From: a bacterium
GTDB taxonomy: Bacteria; Verrucomicrobiota; Verrucomicrobiia; Limisphaerales; UBA11358
Reading direction: 5' to 3'
Assembly: GCA_021780905.1 (NCBI GenBank)
Contig: JAJXXW010000002.1
Location: forward strand, 1-37,079
Length of the DNA: 37,079 nt
Shown here: positions 1 to 8,062 of the stretch, one piece after another
Layout of the letters: each line of letters starts with the position of its first letter
How positions within the stretch are numbered: position 1 is the first letter of the stretch
Program-made: the position numbers and the translations under genes
Notes under the pieces: model-generated
Seen by the model: only the letters and a program-made list of their open reading frames with translations
What the model was told of the DNA's origin: nothing
The model's database searches: none

Positions 1-1
1 C

Positions 2-103
2 TTCAGTGCCACCAAACGCAAGGCCCGTGGCTATCGTTCCACCACCCACCTCATCACCATGCTTTACTTCACCGCCGGCAAACTTCGCCTGCCACAGTTC
101 TAA
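2..103 (+). CDS. Transposase C-terminus, ISL3-like (partial, cut by window edge)
   Basis: The first 33 codons read in frame to a TAA at 101-103. They contain KARGYRSTTHLITMLYFTAG, which resembles the conserved C-terminal end of ISL3-family DDE transposases (pattern ARGYR..xNxIxMIYxxxGKL). Only the last tail is in the window, so catalytic residues cannot be checked. A block of tandem repeats starts 27 bases after the stop. The family call rests on this short motif alone. Confidence 0.55.
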   Translation, partial: FSATKRKARGYRSTTHLITMLYFTAGKLRLPQF

Positions 104-129
104 CTCCACCGAAAACAGCGGGGAACCGG

Positions 130-402
130 TTCCTGCCGGAAGCGCGATTTTTCCGCCGGGAATCCTCATTTTTCCTGCCGGAAGCATGGTTCTTCCCGCC
201 GGCGTCAGCCTGGTCGCCTTGGAAAAGAGGTGGTTCCGGTGGAAATGGAGGCAATTCCGCTTGGAAGCCAGAATATGCCGGTCAGAAGCGAAACCATTCC
301 AACCGGAAGCCAGCCTCTCACCTTGGAAACATCACGATTCCTTCCGGCATCAGGCCGATTCCAGTTGGAAGCAAGGCGATCCCGGTTGGAAAAATGAGGT
401 TG
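130..402. repeat. Degenerate 21-bp tandem repeat block, about 13 units
   Basis: A unit of the form TTCCnnCCGGAAGC plus about 7 variable bases recurs with a period of 20-21 bases, with starts near 130, 151, 172, 193, 214, 235, 256, 277, 298, 319, 339, 360 and 381. The core TTCC..GGAA is itself nearly palindromic. Because 21 is a multiple of three, both strands encode 7-residue repeats: on the plus strand FPAGS and FPPGI, on the minus strand IFPTGIA, LLPTGIG and LMPEGIV. Units have drifted and the frame is broken by 20-bp units and stops, so no single ORF covers the array. I treat it as a minisatellite-like or decayed repeat-protein region. Confidence 0.75.
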
Positions 403-492
403 GTTTCAGCCTTTGCAGGCAGCGAGTTGCCCAGCGCACCGGCGATTATAATTATTGCGACGAGTGGGGCAGAACTTCGAGGCGCTGAAAGT

Positions 493-708
493 TCATCCGG
501 TGGGCGCGGCCAGGAACTCCGTCGCGTCGGCGGCTTCGGCTTCGGGCACCTGCACGCGAATGCCACCCACGGCGAGGGCTTAGCCTTCCATGCCGAGCGC
601 GGCGGCCTCGTCGGCGACGAACGGATGAAAACCGGCGGCTTCGAGGCGCGAGAAAACCAACTGGGCGTCGGCGGGATTGAGCGCCTTGTAAATGGTGGTT
701 GGGTTCAT
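493..708 (-). pseudogene. DUF2007-like small protein with one in-frame stop
   Basis: Reading from ATG at 708-706 gives MNPTTIYKALNPADAQLVFS and then RLEAAGFHPFVADEAAALGM, followed by an in-frame TAA at 582-580 after 42 codons. The same frame then continues with VGGIRVQVPEAEAADATEFL up to TGA at 495-493, for 71 codons plus the stop. Length and pattern (early xAxNxxDAxLV, late GGIRVxVPExxAxxAxxFL) fit the DUF2007 'putative signal-transducing' family of about 70 residues. The ATG overlaps the TGA of the upstream PIN-TRAM gene (ATGA), so it was probably translated by coupling as the last gene of this operon. The single TAA may be a true nonsense mutation or a sequencing error. Confidence 0.6.
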
Positions 709-1721
709 TTGCCGTTTTCCGTTTTGACCTCGGCGAAAACGAGGACGCCGGCGCCGGTCTGGACGGTGCTCAGGACGCGGGCGGCGACGGTCTGGCCGAT
801 GTATGCCTGGCCGTTGTTGAGAATCACCATCGTGCCGTCGGGCAGGTAGCCGAGGCCCTGGCCTTTCTCCCGGCCTTCGCGGACGATCTTGAGCTGGATG
901 TTTTCGCCGGGGATGAGCGCCGCCTTCATCAGTTGTCCGATTTCATGGAGGTTGACGCAGTCAACGCTCTGCAGGCCGGCGACTTTGGCGAGGTTGAAAT
1001 CGTTGGTGAACAGCTTGGCGTTCAGGTTGCGGGCGAGGCGGACGAGCTTGGCGTCCACGCCTTTTTCCTCGGGAAAATCGCCGTCGTGGATGCGGACTTC
1101 GAGCTTGGAATTATTTTGCAGGCGGTTGAGCATTTCAAAGCCGCGCCGGCCGCGGGCGCGTTTCACGTCGTCGGCGGAGTCGGCAATCTGCTGGAGTTCC
1201 AGCAGCACGAAGCGCGGCACGAGGACCAGGCCCTCGATGAATTTCGCCTCGATCAGGTCGGCGATGCGGCCGTCAATGATGACGCTGGTGTCGAGCAGCA
1301 GCAGGTTTTCGGGCTTGTTTTGCGGCGCAAACCGGACGTAGGGAATGATGAGCGAAAAATCCTCCTTGTTGCTGCGCATCGCCAGCACCATGCCGATGTA
1401 GCCGAAGGCGAGGAACAGCGCGAGGCGGATGAGCTGGCGCGTGTTGCCGTCGCCGTCGCCGAACAATCCGGAATGATCCACCAGTAGCGCGACCAGCCAG
1501 CCGAGAAACAGCCCGAAGGTCGTGGCGGAAAACGCGCGGAGCGAAAAGCCCTTCAACATCTCATCCACGGCGATGAGCAGCCCGCCGAAGCCGAAGCCGA
1601 TCATCATGCCGAGGATTTCGCTGTGCTCATGACCGACGAAGGACTGCGCCTGGCTGATGGCATAGCCCGCCATGATGCACAGGCCGAGGAAAATGATTCG
1701 AATGGGCCAGAGCGGATTCAT
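705..1721 (-). CDS. Membrane-anchored PIN-TRAM domain protein (YacL-like)
   Basis: This 338-residue protein has four hydrophobic segments in the first 120 residues, then a PIN domain beginning at LLLLDTSVIIDGRIADLIEA with acidic residues typical of the metal site (DTS, later D in FTNDFNLAKVA). A C-terminal TRAM-like domain follows (PGENIQLKIVREGREKGQGL, then GQTVAARVLSTVQTGAGVLV). The order and length match the YacL/PilT-like group of predicted membrane-tethered RNases, a family whose substrates are poorly known. It starts 6 bases after the mlaD stop, and its own stop overlaps the next start, so it belongs to the mla operon. Membership in the family is clear, but function is not. Confidence 0.85.
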   Translation of the reverse strand: MNPLWPIRIIFLGLCIMAGYAISQAQSFVGHEHSEILGMMIGFGFGGLLIAVDEMLKGFSLRAFSATTFGLFLGWLVALLVDHSGLFGDGDGNTRQLIRLALFLAFGYIGMVLAMRSNKEDFSLIIPYVRFAPQNKPENLLLLDTSVIIDGRIADLIEAKFIEGLVLVPRFVLLELQQIADSADDVKRARGRRGFEMLNRLQNNSKLEVRIHDGDFPEEKGVDAKLVRLARNLNAKLFTNDFNLAKVAGLQSVDCVNLHEIGQLMKAALIPGENIQLKIVREGREKGQGLGYLPDGTMVILNNGQAYIGQTVAARVLSTVQTGAGVLVFAEVKTENGK

Positions 1722-1727
1722 GGGCGG

Positions 1728-2711
1728 TTATGGGGGGGTGGCGAGCGGCGTGTGGTTCACGGTGTTGGTTGGGGGCGGCTTGTGCGACCACAGAATGCCC
1801 CAAAGCCCCAGCCGGTTCAAGTTGCTGCTGGTGACGGCCAGGTTGGCGGCGATGGTCTGGACGTGGGTCGCCAGTTCCGGGTTTTGCAGCACCGTCCCGG
1901 CGAGGCCTTTGCCCGCCTGCAAATCGGCGGCGATCTGCTTGAAGCTGGCCGAGGCGTCGGCGATATCCCGGGTCGCCTGGCTGATGTTGACGCTGTTCGT
2001 GGCGAGAATGTTGCTGGCCGAATCCGACAGTTTAATGAGGCCGGCGGAGAACATCACCGCGTTGCTGACGGCCACGCCCACCTGCGCGCCGTTGGTGGCA
2101 ATGATGCCGTTGATGTCCTGCACGGTGCCGATCGCCTGCTCGGTGAACTGCTTCAGGTTGGAGATCGAGGCGCCGAAGCCCGCGAGAGTTTGCGCGTTGA
2201 GCACCTGCGCCCGCAAATCGGTCACGGACGCGTCGAGCTTCTGGGCGGTTTCGTCAATGCGCTGGATGAAGCCCGCCGCGCTGCGCGCGACCTCCTGCAA
2301 GTTGAACGGCGACTGGCAGTCCACATCCGCGCCGGCGGCCAGTTTGGGGTCCGTGTTGGCCGTCGGAATCACCGACACAAACTGGTCGCCCAAAAAGCCC
2401 GCCTGCTCAATGACGAACCGCGCGTCGTGATAAATCGGATAGTCGTTGTAGATTTTCAGGAACATGGTCACGCTTTTGCCGTCCGGCGCGAGAACAATCC
2501 GGTCCACCGTGCCGACCTGCACCCCGGCGAGCAGCACGCCGGCGCGGGGCTTGATGCCGCCGACGTTGGCCGCGTGCAGACGCAGTTCGTAGGTGCCGCG
2601 CCAGAGGCTGGTGCTCTTGCTGAACTGGATCAGCAGCGTGCCGAGCAGCGCCAGCCCGACGAAGACGAACAGGCCGACTTTGAGTTCCAAACGCGGTTTT
2701 TCCATGGTCAA
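1728..2711 (-). CDS. mlaD: MlaD-like MCE-domain lipid transport protein
   Basis: This protein of about 327 residues has an N-terminal signal anchor (LKVGLFVFVGLALLGTLLIQ) followed by one MCE domain of about 100 residues (LRLHAANVGGIKPRAGVLLA, GVQVGTVDRI) and a long helical C-terminus with Asn/Ala-rich segments. MlaD forms the periplasmic hexameric ring that passes phospholipids to or from the MlaFE transporter. Two starts are possible: a TTG at 2711-2709 overlapping the mlaF TGA, with GAAGGA at 2726-2721 about nine bases upstream, and an ATG at 2705-2703. The spacing favours TTG. It is third in the minus-strand operon mlaE-mlaF-mlaD. The C-terminal region is longer than in E. coli MlaD. Confidence 0.85.
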   Translation of the reverse strand: MTMEKPRLELKVGLFVFVGLALLGTLLIQFSKSTSLWRGTYELRLHAANVGGIKPRAGVLLAGVQVGTVDRIVLAPDGKSVTMFLKIYNDYPIYHDARFVIEQAGFLGDQFVSVIPTANTDPKLAAGADVDCQSPFNLQEVARSAAGFIQRIDETAQKLDASVTDLRAQVLNAQTLAGFGASISNLKQFTEQAIGTVQDINGIIATNGAQVGVAVSNAVMFSAGLIKLSDSASNILATNSVNISQATRDIADASASFKQIAADLQAGKGLAGTVLQNPELATHVQTIAANLAVTSSNLNRLGLWGILWSHKPPPTNTVNHTPLATPP

Positions 2712-3454
2712 AAAATATTTTCCTTCGCATCCGCCACGCCGTCCACGAACTGCCGGATCACCGCGTCCGGCGAGGCGAAAATCGCCTCCGGTGTGCCGTT
2801 CGCGTAGATTTTCCGCGCGTGCAGCATCAGCACATGGTTGCCCACGCGCCGCGCACTGCGCATGTCGTGCGTGACGACAATGCTCGTCACCTTCAACTGG
2901 TCGCGCACGCGGATGATCAGCTTGTCAATGCTGTCGGACACAATCGGGTCCAGCCCGGTGGTCGGCTCATCATAGAGCAATATCTGCGGTTCGTAAATGA
3001 TGGCGCGGGCCAGCCCGACGCGCTTGCGCATGCCGCCGGACAGCTCGGCGGGAGTTTTCTTTTCCGTGCCCGGCAGGTCCACCATCTCCAGCGCGGCGGC
3101 CACGCGCTGCGTAATTTCCGCCTCGGTCAAATGCTCGTGCCGGCGCAGGCCGAACGCCACGTTCTCCGCGACCGTCATCGAATCGAACAGCGCCGCGCCC
3201 TGGAACACCATGCCGAACTTCCGGCGCACCCGCAGCAACTGGCGCTCGTTCATCGCCACGATGTTTTCGCCGTCCACCAGCACCGCGCCGGCGTCCGGCT
3301 GGAGCAGGCCGATGATGTGCTTGAGCAAAACGCTTTTGCCACCGCCGCTGCGGCCGATGATGACGACCGATTCGCCGTTTTCAATCCGAAAACTCACGTC
3401 TTCCAGCACCGCCTGTGCGCCGAAACTTTTATGGAGCTGACGCACTTCAATCAT
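2708..3454 (-). CDS. mlaF: MlaF-like ABC transporter ATP-binding protein
   Basis: From ATG at 3454 the protein is 248 residues long and begins MIEVRQLHKSFGAQAVLEDV. It shows Walker A (GRSGGGKS), the ABC signature (LSGGMRKRVGLARAI), Walker B (ILLYDEPTTGLDP) and the switch His (VVTHDM). The GGMRKR signature is typical of the MCE-associated MlaF/Mkl subgroup. It should power lipid transfer through the MlaE permease at the inner membrane. The frame is open for another 43 codons upstream, but those overlap mlaE and have no family match. The chosen ATG overlaps the mlaE stop as ATGA, so the two are probably translationally coupled. Confidence 0.92.
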   Translation of the reverse strand: MIEVRQLHKSFGAQAVLEDVSFRIENGESVVIIGRSGGGKSVLLKHIIGLLQPDAGAVLVDGENIVAMNERQLLRVRRKFGMVFQGAALFDSMTVAENVAFGLRRHEHLTEAEITQRVAAALEMVDLPGTEKKTPAELSGGMRKRVGLARAIIYEPQILLYDEPTTGLDPIVSDSIDKLIIRVRDQLKVTSIVVTHDMRSARRVGNHVLMLHARKIYANGTPEAIFASPDAVIRQFVDGVADAKENIF

Positions 3455-4236
3455 AAGCCGAGAATGACGCAGAGTTGTTCCAACACCATGGTCAGGAAAA
3501 AATTGCAGATCAGAATCGTGATGGACGAATACACCACCGCTTCCGTCGTCGCCCGCCCGACGCCTTGCGCGCCGACCTGGCATGACAGCCCTTTGTAACA
3601 GCCGATCATCGCGATGACGCCGCCATAGACCACCGACTTTATGAGGCCGATCATCACATCCGCGTCATGCGAATACTTGAGCAAGTTCCACCACGCATAC
3701 GCCGGCTCGATGCCAAGCAGGCCGACGCCGACCACGTAGCTGGCCCCGATGCCGATGGCCATGGATTCCACCGTCAGCAGCGGCAAGGCGATGTTGGAGG
3801 CGATCAAACGCGGCACGACCAGATAATCCGTGGGATGGGTGGCCAGCGTGCGCAGCGCGTCAATCTGTTCCGTCACGCGCATTGTGCCCAGTTCCGCCGC
3901 GATGGCCGCGCCGACGCGCCCGGCGACCATCAACGCCGTCAGCACCGGTCCGAGTTCGCTGCACATCGAGACGCTCACGACCGCCAGCGTGGCCGTGTCC
4001 ATCTTGACCTTGTGAAATTGAAAATACGTCTGCGCCGCCAGCACCATGCCGGTGAACGCGCCCGTGACGAGCACCACGGACTGCGACTTGATGCCGATGA
4101 AATAGATCTGGTAGAGCACGTCGCGCCGCGAAAACTTGAACGTCAGCGCCGAGGCGACGGTCTCGCGCGCCAGCAGGGTGATACGACCCAGCCCCACCAG
4201 CCATTCGCGCAGCCATGTGCCCGCCGGAAAATTCAT
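3451..4236 (-). CDS. mlaE: MlaE-like ABC permease (phospholipid transport)
   Basis: This 261-residue integral membrane protein has the MlaE/YrbE family landmarks: the ALTGAF-like segment VLVTGAFTGMVLAAQTYFQF, then ELGPVLTALMVAGRVGAAIA and the ELGTMRVTEQIDAL segment that contacts the ATPase. Five to six hydrophobic segments are visible. It is the first gene of the minus-strand mla operon and would form the membrane pore of the MlaFEDB complex maintaining outer-membrane lipid asymmetry. No mlaB (STAS) or mlaC gene is next to it. The 119 bases between it and the divergent fucI gene must hold both promoters, though I could not pick a clear -35/-10 pair for either. Confidence 0.92.
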   Translation of the reverse strand: MNFPAGTWLREWLVGLGRITLLARETVASALTFKFSRRDVLYQIYFIGIKSQSVVLVTGAFTGMVLAAQTYFQFHKVKMDTATLAVVSVSMCSELGPVLTALMVAGRVGAAIAAELGTMRVTEQIDALRTLATHPTDYLVVPRLIASNIALPLLTVESMAIGIGASYVVGVGLLGIEPAYAWWNLLKYSHDADVMIGLIKSVVYGGVIAMIGCYKGLSCQVGAQGVGRATTEAVVYSSITILICNFFLTMVLEQLCVILGL

Positions 4237-4355
4237 GGGCGCAAATCTAGCAAACAGGCTTGCCTTTTGCCAGCGCGGGAATTAAAAACTCATCCATCAA
4301 CAGCAGCGATCAAGTCCGATTAATCTGCCAAACAAACGTCTCGTTCAATCAAATC

Positions 4356-6140
4356 ATGAAACCATCTGTGTTCAACCGCTCCCTGCCCAAAGTCGGCATC
4401 CGCCCCACCATTGACGGCCGCCTCGGCGGCGTCCGCGAGTCGCTTGAAAAACAGACAATGGACATGGCCAAGTCCGCCGCGAAACTGATTTCGTCCAGCC
4501 TGCGCTATCCGAATGGCAAAAAAGTCGAATGCGTCATCGCCGACACGTGCATCGGCGGCGTGGCCGAGGCGTCGGCCTGCGCCGAAAAATTCGCGCGCGA
4601 AAACGTTGGCGTGTCCCTCACCGTTACGCCCTGCTGGTGCTACGGCAGCGAAACGATGGACATGAATCCCTCCGTGCCGAAGGCGGTCTGGGGGTTCAAT
4701 GGCACCGAGCGTCCCGGCGCGGTGTATCTGGCGGCGGTGCTCGCCGGCCATTCGCAAAAAGGTTTGCCGGCGTTCAGCATTTACGGTCACGACGTGCAGG
4801 ACGGCACGGACAAGAGCATTCCCGCCGACGTGCAGGAAAAAATTCTCCGCTTTGCCCGGGCCGGTCTCGCGGTCGCGTTGATGCGCGGCAAGTCCTATCT
4901 CGGCATGGGCGGTGTTTCGATGGGCATCGCGGGCTCCATCGTGGATCAGCCGTTCTTCGAGGATTATCTGGGTATGCGCGTCGAGACGATTGACATGACG
5001 GAATTTCTTCGCCGCATGGACAAGGGGATTTTTGATCCCGCCGAATACAAGAAGGCGCTCAAGTGGGTGAAGGAAAATTGCCCCGAAGGCAAGGACTACA
5101 ACTCGCCGAAAACAATCCGCTCGCGCGCGCAGCTCGACAGTGAATGGGAAAAATCCGTCAAGATGGCGCTCATCGCCCGCGACTTGATGGTGGGCAATCC
5201 CCAGCTCGCCGAAATGGGTTTTGGCGAGGAGGCGCAGGGGCACAACGCGATTGCCGCCGGCTTCCAGGGCCAGCGCCAATGGACGGATTACCAGCCCAAC
5301 GGCGATTTCCTCGAAGCGATTCTTAACACCTCGTTCGATTGGAACGGCATCCGCGCGCCTTACATCGTCGCGACGGAAAATGATTGTCTCAACGGCACCT
5401 CAATGTTGTTTGGCCATCTGCTCACGAACACCGCGCAGATTTTCGCCGACGTGCGCACCTACTGGAGTCCCGAATCGGTGAAGCGGGTTTCCGGCCACGA
5501 TCTTGAGGGGCACGCGGTGAACGGCATTTTGCATCTCATCAATTCCGGCCCGGCCGCGCTCGACGGCACCGGCCAGCAGAAAATTGACGGCCAGCCGGCG
5601 ATGAAACCGTTCTGGGAAATCACCAAGGACGAGGCGCAAAAATGCCTCAAGGCGACGACATGGCATCCGAGTATCACGGAATACTTTCCCGGCGGCGGCT
5701 GGAGCACGCGCTTCCTCACGCGCGGCGGCCTGCCCGTCACGATGTGCCGTTTGAATTTGGTAAAAGGTCTCGGACCCGCGCTGCAAATCGCCGAGGGCTG
5801 GACCGTGGATTTGCCCGCGCACGTCCACGATGCGCTCGACCAGCGCACGAATCCGACCTGGCCGACCACCTGGTTCGCGCCGCGCCTGACCGGCTCCAGT
5901 GCGTTCCGCGATGTCTATTCCGTGATGAACAACTGGGGCGCGAACCACGGTGCCATCAGCTACGGCCACATCGGCGCGGATTTGATTTCGCTGGCGTCCA
6001 TGCTGCGGATTCCGGTTTATATGCACAACCTCGCGGCGGAAAAAGTTTTCCGGCCGAGCAGTTGGGCGGCGTTCGGCACGGCGGATCTGGAAGGCGCGGA
6101 TTATCGCGCGTGCAAAAACTTCGGCCCGCTCTACGCGTAA
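4356..6140 (+). CDS. fucI: L-fucose isomerase
   Basis: From the ATG at 4356 the protein has 594 residues, close to the usual length of about 590. It contains [20 protein letters not shown] at the N-terminus, [13 protein letters not shown], and the metal-site region [20 protein letters not shown], which supplies the Glu and Asp ligands. A C-terminal [20 protein letters not shown] carries the third (His) ligand. The enzyme interconverts L-fucose and L-fuculose (also D-arabinose/D-ribulose) using Mn2+ in the cytoplasm. The open frame extends 32 codons further upstream, but that part has no family match, so the MKPSVF start is preferred. No other fucose-pathway gene is adjacent, so it stands alone between the mla operon and a terminator. 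Fucose use fits a polysaccharide-degrading verrucomicrobial lifestyle. Confidence 0.93.
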   Translation: MKPSVFNRSLPKVGIRPTIDGRLGGVRESLEKQTMDMAKSAAKLISSSLRYPNGKKVECVIADTCIGGVAEASACAEKFARENVGVSLTVTPCWCYGSETMDMNPSVPKAVWGFNGTERPGAVYLAAVLAGHSQKGLPAFSIYGHDVQDGTDKSIPADVQEKILRFARAGLAVALMRGKSYLGMGGVSMGIAGSIVDQPFFEDYLGMRVETIDMTEFLRRMDKGIFDPAEYKKALKWVKENCPEGKDYNSPKTIRSRAQLDSEWEKSVKMALIARDLMVGNPQLAEMGFGEEAQGHNAIAAGFQGQRQWTDYQPNGDFLEAILNTSFDWNGIRAPYIVATENDCLNGTSMLFGHLLTNTAQIFADVRTYWSPESVKRVSGHDLEGHAVNGILHLINSGPAALDGTGQQKIDGQPAMKPFWEITKDEAQKCLKATTWHPSITEYFPGGGWSTRFLTRGGLPVTMCRLNLVKGLGPALQIAEGWTVDLPAHVHDALDQRTNPTWPTTWFAPRLTGSSAFRDVYSVMNNWGANHGAISYGHIGADLISLASMLRIPVYMHNLAAEKVFRPSSWAAFGTADLEGADYRACKNFGPLYA

Positions 6141-6177
6141 GTGCTGGCACACGGCCACCGATCAAAGTTGCAACACA

Positions 6178-6205
6178 AACGGCGCGAAAGTCATTCCGCG
6201 CCGTT
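6178..6205 (+). terminator. Hairpin terminator after fucI
   Basis: A perfect 9-bp stem (AACGGCGCG at 6178-6186, CGCGCCGTT at 6197-6205) with a 10-base loop lies 38 bases after the fucI stop. It is followed by ATTGATTTTAG, a moderate T-run, so it may act as an intrinsic terminator for fucI. Confidence 0.65.
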
Positions 6206-6453
6206 ATTGATTTTAGCGCCTGATACGGCAACCCAGGGTGGCGGCTTTGATTCCAATCCCACCCGTAGCCATCGCCGCGTATTCGTGTTGATGGATTTGT
6301 GCTCTAAAGAGCCTAAGGGTTGTTCGCCAGCGACGGTGATGTTTATTGCCCGGTGGCGAAGATTCACTGCACGGAAGTGATTTGGCCATGTCGCCGGGCA
6401 TTTGACTTATCAAGCAGCTTGCTGGCAGTTTGATGTTAAACTAGAATTTCAAA
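6206..6453. other. Intergenic region with no recognised gene
   Basis: Short open frames occur here on both strands, but none has family resemblance or a good ribosome-binding site. The sequence becomes AT-richer near 6410-6450, just before the small ORF at 6454, which is the likely promoter area for the ABC operon. I see no repeat or RNA gene in it. Confidence 0.4.
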
Positions 6454-6753
6454 ATGATAACTGACTGGAAACTCGCGGACGCGAGCATGCCAACGGACGC
6501 GGAAAGAAACAATCTTTCGCGTCTGTTGCATCTTGCCTCTGTTGGTTTCGGCGCGTTGATTTTGGGCGGCCAGCCGCAGCGGGCAAAAGATCGGTCCGAG
6601 GCATTCCGCAATGTTCCGTTGCTCCTGCGCACGGGCCATTTCAGCTTCAAAGCAGTTCGTGACTTTTTAGTGCGTCATCGGCAACAATACGCCAAGAAAA
6701 TCCGCGCTCACTATTTGCCAGCGCGGGGGAAATCAAACGCCGCCACACAATGA
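6454..6753 (+). CDS. Hypothetical protein, 99 residues
   Basis: This ORF begins MITDWKLADASMPTDAERNN and ends in a TGA that overlaps the ATG of the ABC ATPase gene (ATGA at 6750-6753), a typical coupling arrangement. The protein is basic near the C-terminus (RDFLVRHRQQYAKKIRAHYL) and has one mildly hydrophobic stretch (LASVGFGALILGG), with no motif I recognise. The upstream region lacks a strong Shine-Dalgarno. The stop/start overlap is the main argument that it is real; it could also be a chance frame over the ABC operon leader. Confidence 0.4.
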   Translation: MITDWKLADASMPTDAERNNLSRLLHLASVGFGALILGGQPQRAKDRSEAFRNVPLLLRTGHFSFKAVRDFLVRHRQQYAKKIRAHYLPARGKSNAATQ

Positions 6754-7961
6754 CCGCCGCCGCATTCAATCCGCAGTCGCCCATCGGGAATCAAAAATCC
6801 GACGAGGTGGTCGTTTCCGTCCGCGGCCTGACGAAAGTCTTCAAAGATTTCTGGAACCGGCCGAAGGCGCGCGCGGTGGACGGCGTGGATTTTGAAGTCC
6901 GCCAGGGCGAAATCTTCGGCCTGCTCGGACCGAACGGCTCCGGCAAATCCACCACCATCAAGCTGCTGCTCGGCTTGCTGAATCCGACGAAAGGCCACAT
7001 CGAAGTCTTCGGCCATTCGCCGCGCCACGTGCAGACCAAGTCGCGCATCGGCTATCTGCCGGAGGAATCGTATCTCTATCGCTACCTCAACTCGCGCGAG
7101 ACGCTGGATTTTTTTGGCAACCTGTTCCACCTCGACAAAAAAGACCGCGACAATCGCGCGGAACAGCTTTTGGACATGGTCGGCCTTGGCCGGACGCAGA
7201 CCCGTGCCGTGGGCGAATTTTCCAAGGGTATGCAGCGCCGCATTGGTCTGGCGCAGGCGCTCATCAACGATCCTGACCTGGTCATCCTTGACGAGCCGAC
7301 CGCCGGCCTCGACCCCATCGGCTGCCGCGAAGTGAAGGATTTGATCATCGCGCTGGCGCGGCGCGGCAAGACGGTGATTTTAAGCAGCCATCTGCTGTCC
7401 GACGTGGAAGACGTTTGCGACCGCGTGGTGATTTATTACGGCGGCAAAATCCAGGCGGATGGCACGCTCAAAGAACTTCTGGCGAAACCGGATTCGTTGC
7501 GCATCACGACGCCGGTGCTGTCGCGCGAAACGCTGGAAAAAGTCCTGGCCATCATCCGCCACGACATTTCCACGGGGGAAGTGCGCGTGGACAATCCGAC
7601 TCAGAATCTCGAAAGTTATTTCCTGGATGTGGTGGCCAAGGCCAAGCTGGCGGCGCAGGAAACCAGCGGCGCGCAATCCGGCGCCCGCGTGGCCGAGTAT
7701 TTGCGCGGCAGCGCCGGGGAGAAATCCGCCGGCGAAAAAGTGCTGAAAAAATTGTCGCTGCCACCGGCGGCGCCGACGCCGAACATTGCCGCCGGACTGG
7801 CCGCGCCGACAGCCGACGAACGCAAGCTGGCGGCGCTCGCCCAGCCTGTGGCGCCCGCGCCGCAGCCTGAAAATTCCGCGCCGCAAACAGAGCCGGCCCA
7901 GCCGCTGGATTTATCCCAGGCGGAGAAGAAATTGTCCTCGCTGCTCGGCGGGAAGAAATAA
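6750..7961 (+). CDS. ABC transporter ATP-binding protein (NatA/CcmA type) with long C-terminal tail
   Basis: This is a 403-residue protein. Walker A is GPNGSGKST at residues 60-68, the signature is EFSKGMQRRIGLAQAL near residue 157, Walker B is LVILDEPTAGLDP and the switch region is ILSSHLLSDVEDVCD. These mark an export-type ATPase of the CcmA/NatA/gliding-associated group. After about residue 285 a low-complexity tail rich in Ala, Pro and Lys (PAAPTPNIAAGL, PAPQPENSAPQTEPAQPLDL) extends roughly 100 residues beyond the normal domain; its role is unknown. It is followed after 101 bases by its likely permease partner and overlaps the small ORF before it. The substrate cannot be told from sequence. 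Confidence 0.88.
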   Translation: MTAAAFNPQSPIGNQKSDEVVVSVRGLTKVFKDFWNRPKARAVDGVDFEVRQGEIFGLLGPNGSGKSTTIKLLLGLLNPTKGHIEVFGHSPRHVQTKSRIGYLPEESYLYRYLNSRETLDFFGNLFHLDKKDRDNRAEQLLDMVGLGRTQTRAVGEFSKGMQRRIGLAQALINDPDLVILDEPTAGLDPIGCREVKDLIIALARRGKTVILSSHLLSDVEDVCDRVVIYYGGKIQADGTLKELLAKPDSLRITTPVLSRETLEKVLAIIRHDISTGEVRVDNPTQNLESYFLDVVAKAKLAAQETSGAQSGARVAEYLRGSAGEKSAGEKVLKKLSLPPAAPTPNIAAGLAAPTADERKLAALAQPVAPAPQPENSAPQTEPAQPLDLSQAEKKLSSLLGGKK

Positions 7962-7977
7962 TTTTGCCAAAGATTTT

Positions 7978-8040
7978 CACAGAGGAAACACAGAGGGGCA
8001 CAACCTGTCGCGCCAATTTTTTATCTGGGTTTCCTCTGTG
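7978..8040. repeat. Inverted repeat in the ABC operon spacer
   Basis: Perfect 12-bp arms CACAGAGGAAAC (7978-7989) and GTTTCCTCTGTG (8029-8040) flank a 39-base spacer, and CACAGAGG is repeated once inside the left arm. The motif resembles the CACAGAGG-type short interspersed repeats common in GC-rich soil bacteria. It lies between the ATPase and permease genes and could form a hairpin in the shared mRNA. Confidence 0.6.
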
Positions 8041-8062
8041 CCCATCTGCGGCTGCTAAATAA

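Noticed and set aside
6..488. A 160-residue plus-strand frame across the 21-bp repeats
   Set aside because: It is read through degenerate repeats in a frame unlike the transposase tail, has no family pattern and changes register; the repeat explains the openness.
318..566. An 82-residue minus-strand frame ending in the heptad repeats
   Set aside because: It overlaps the DUF2007 remnant in another frame and its first half is the shadow of that gene.
1623..2807. A 394-residue plus-strand frame
   Set aside because: It is antisense to mlaD and the PIN-TRAM gene and shows the low-complexity His/Arg/Gly composition of shadow frames in GC-rich DNA.
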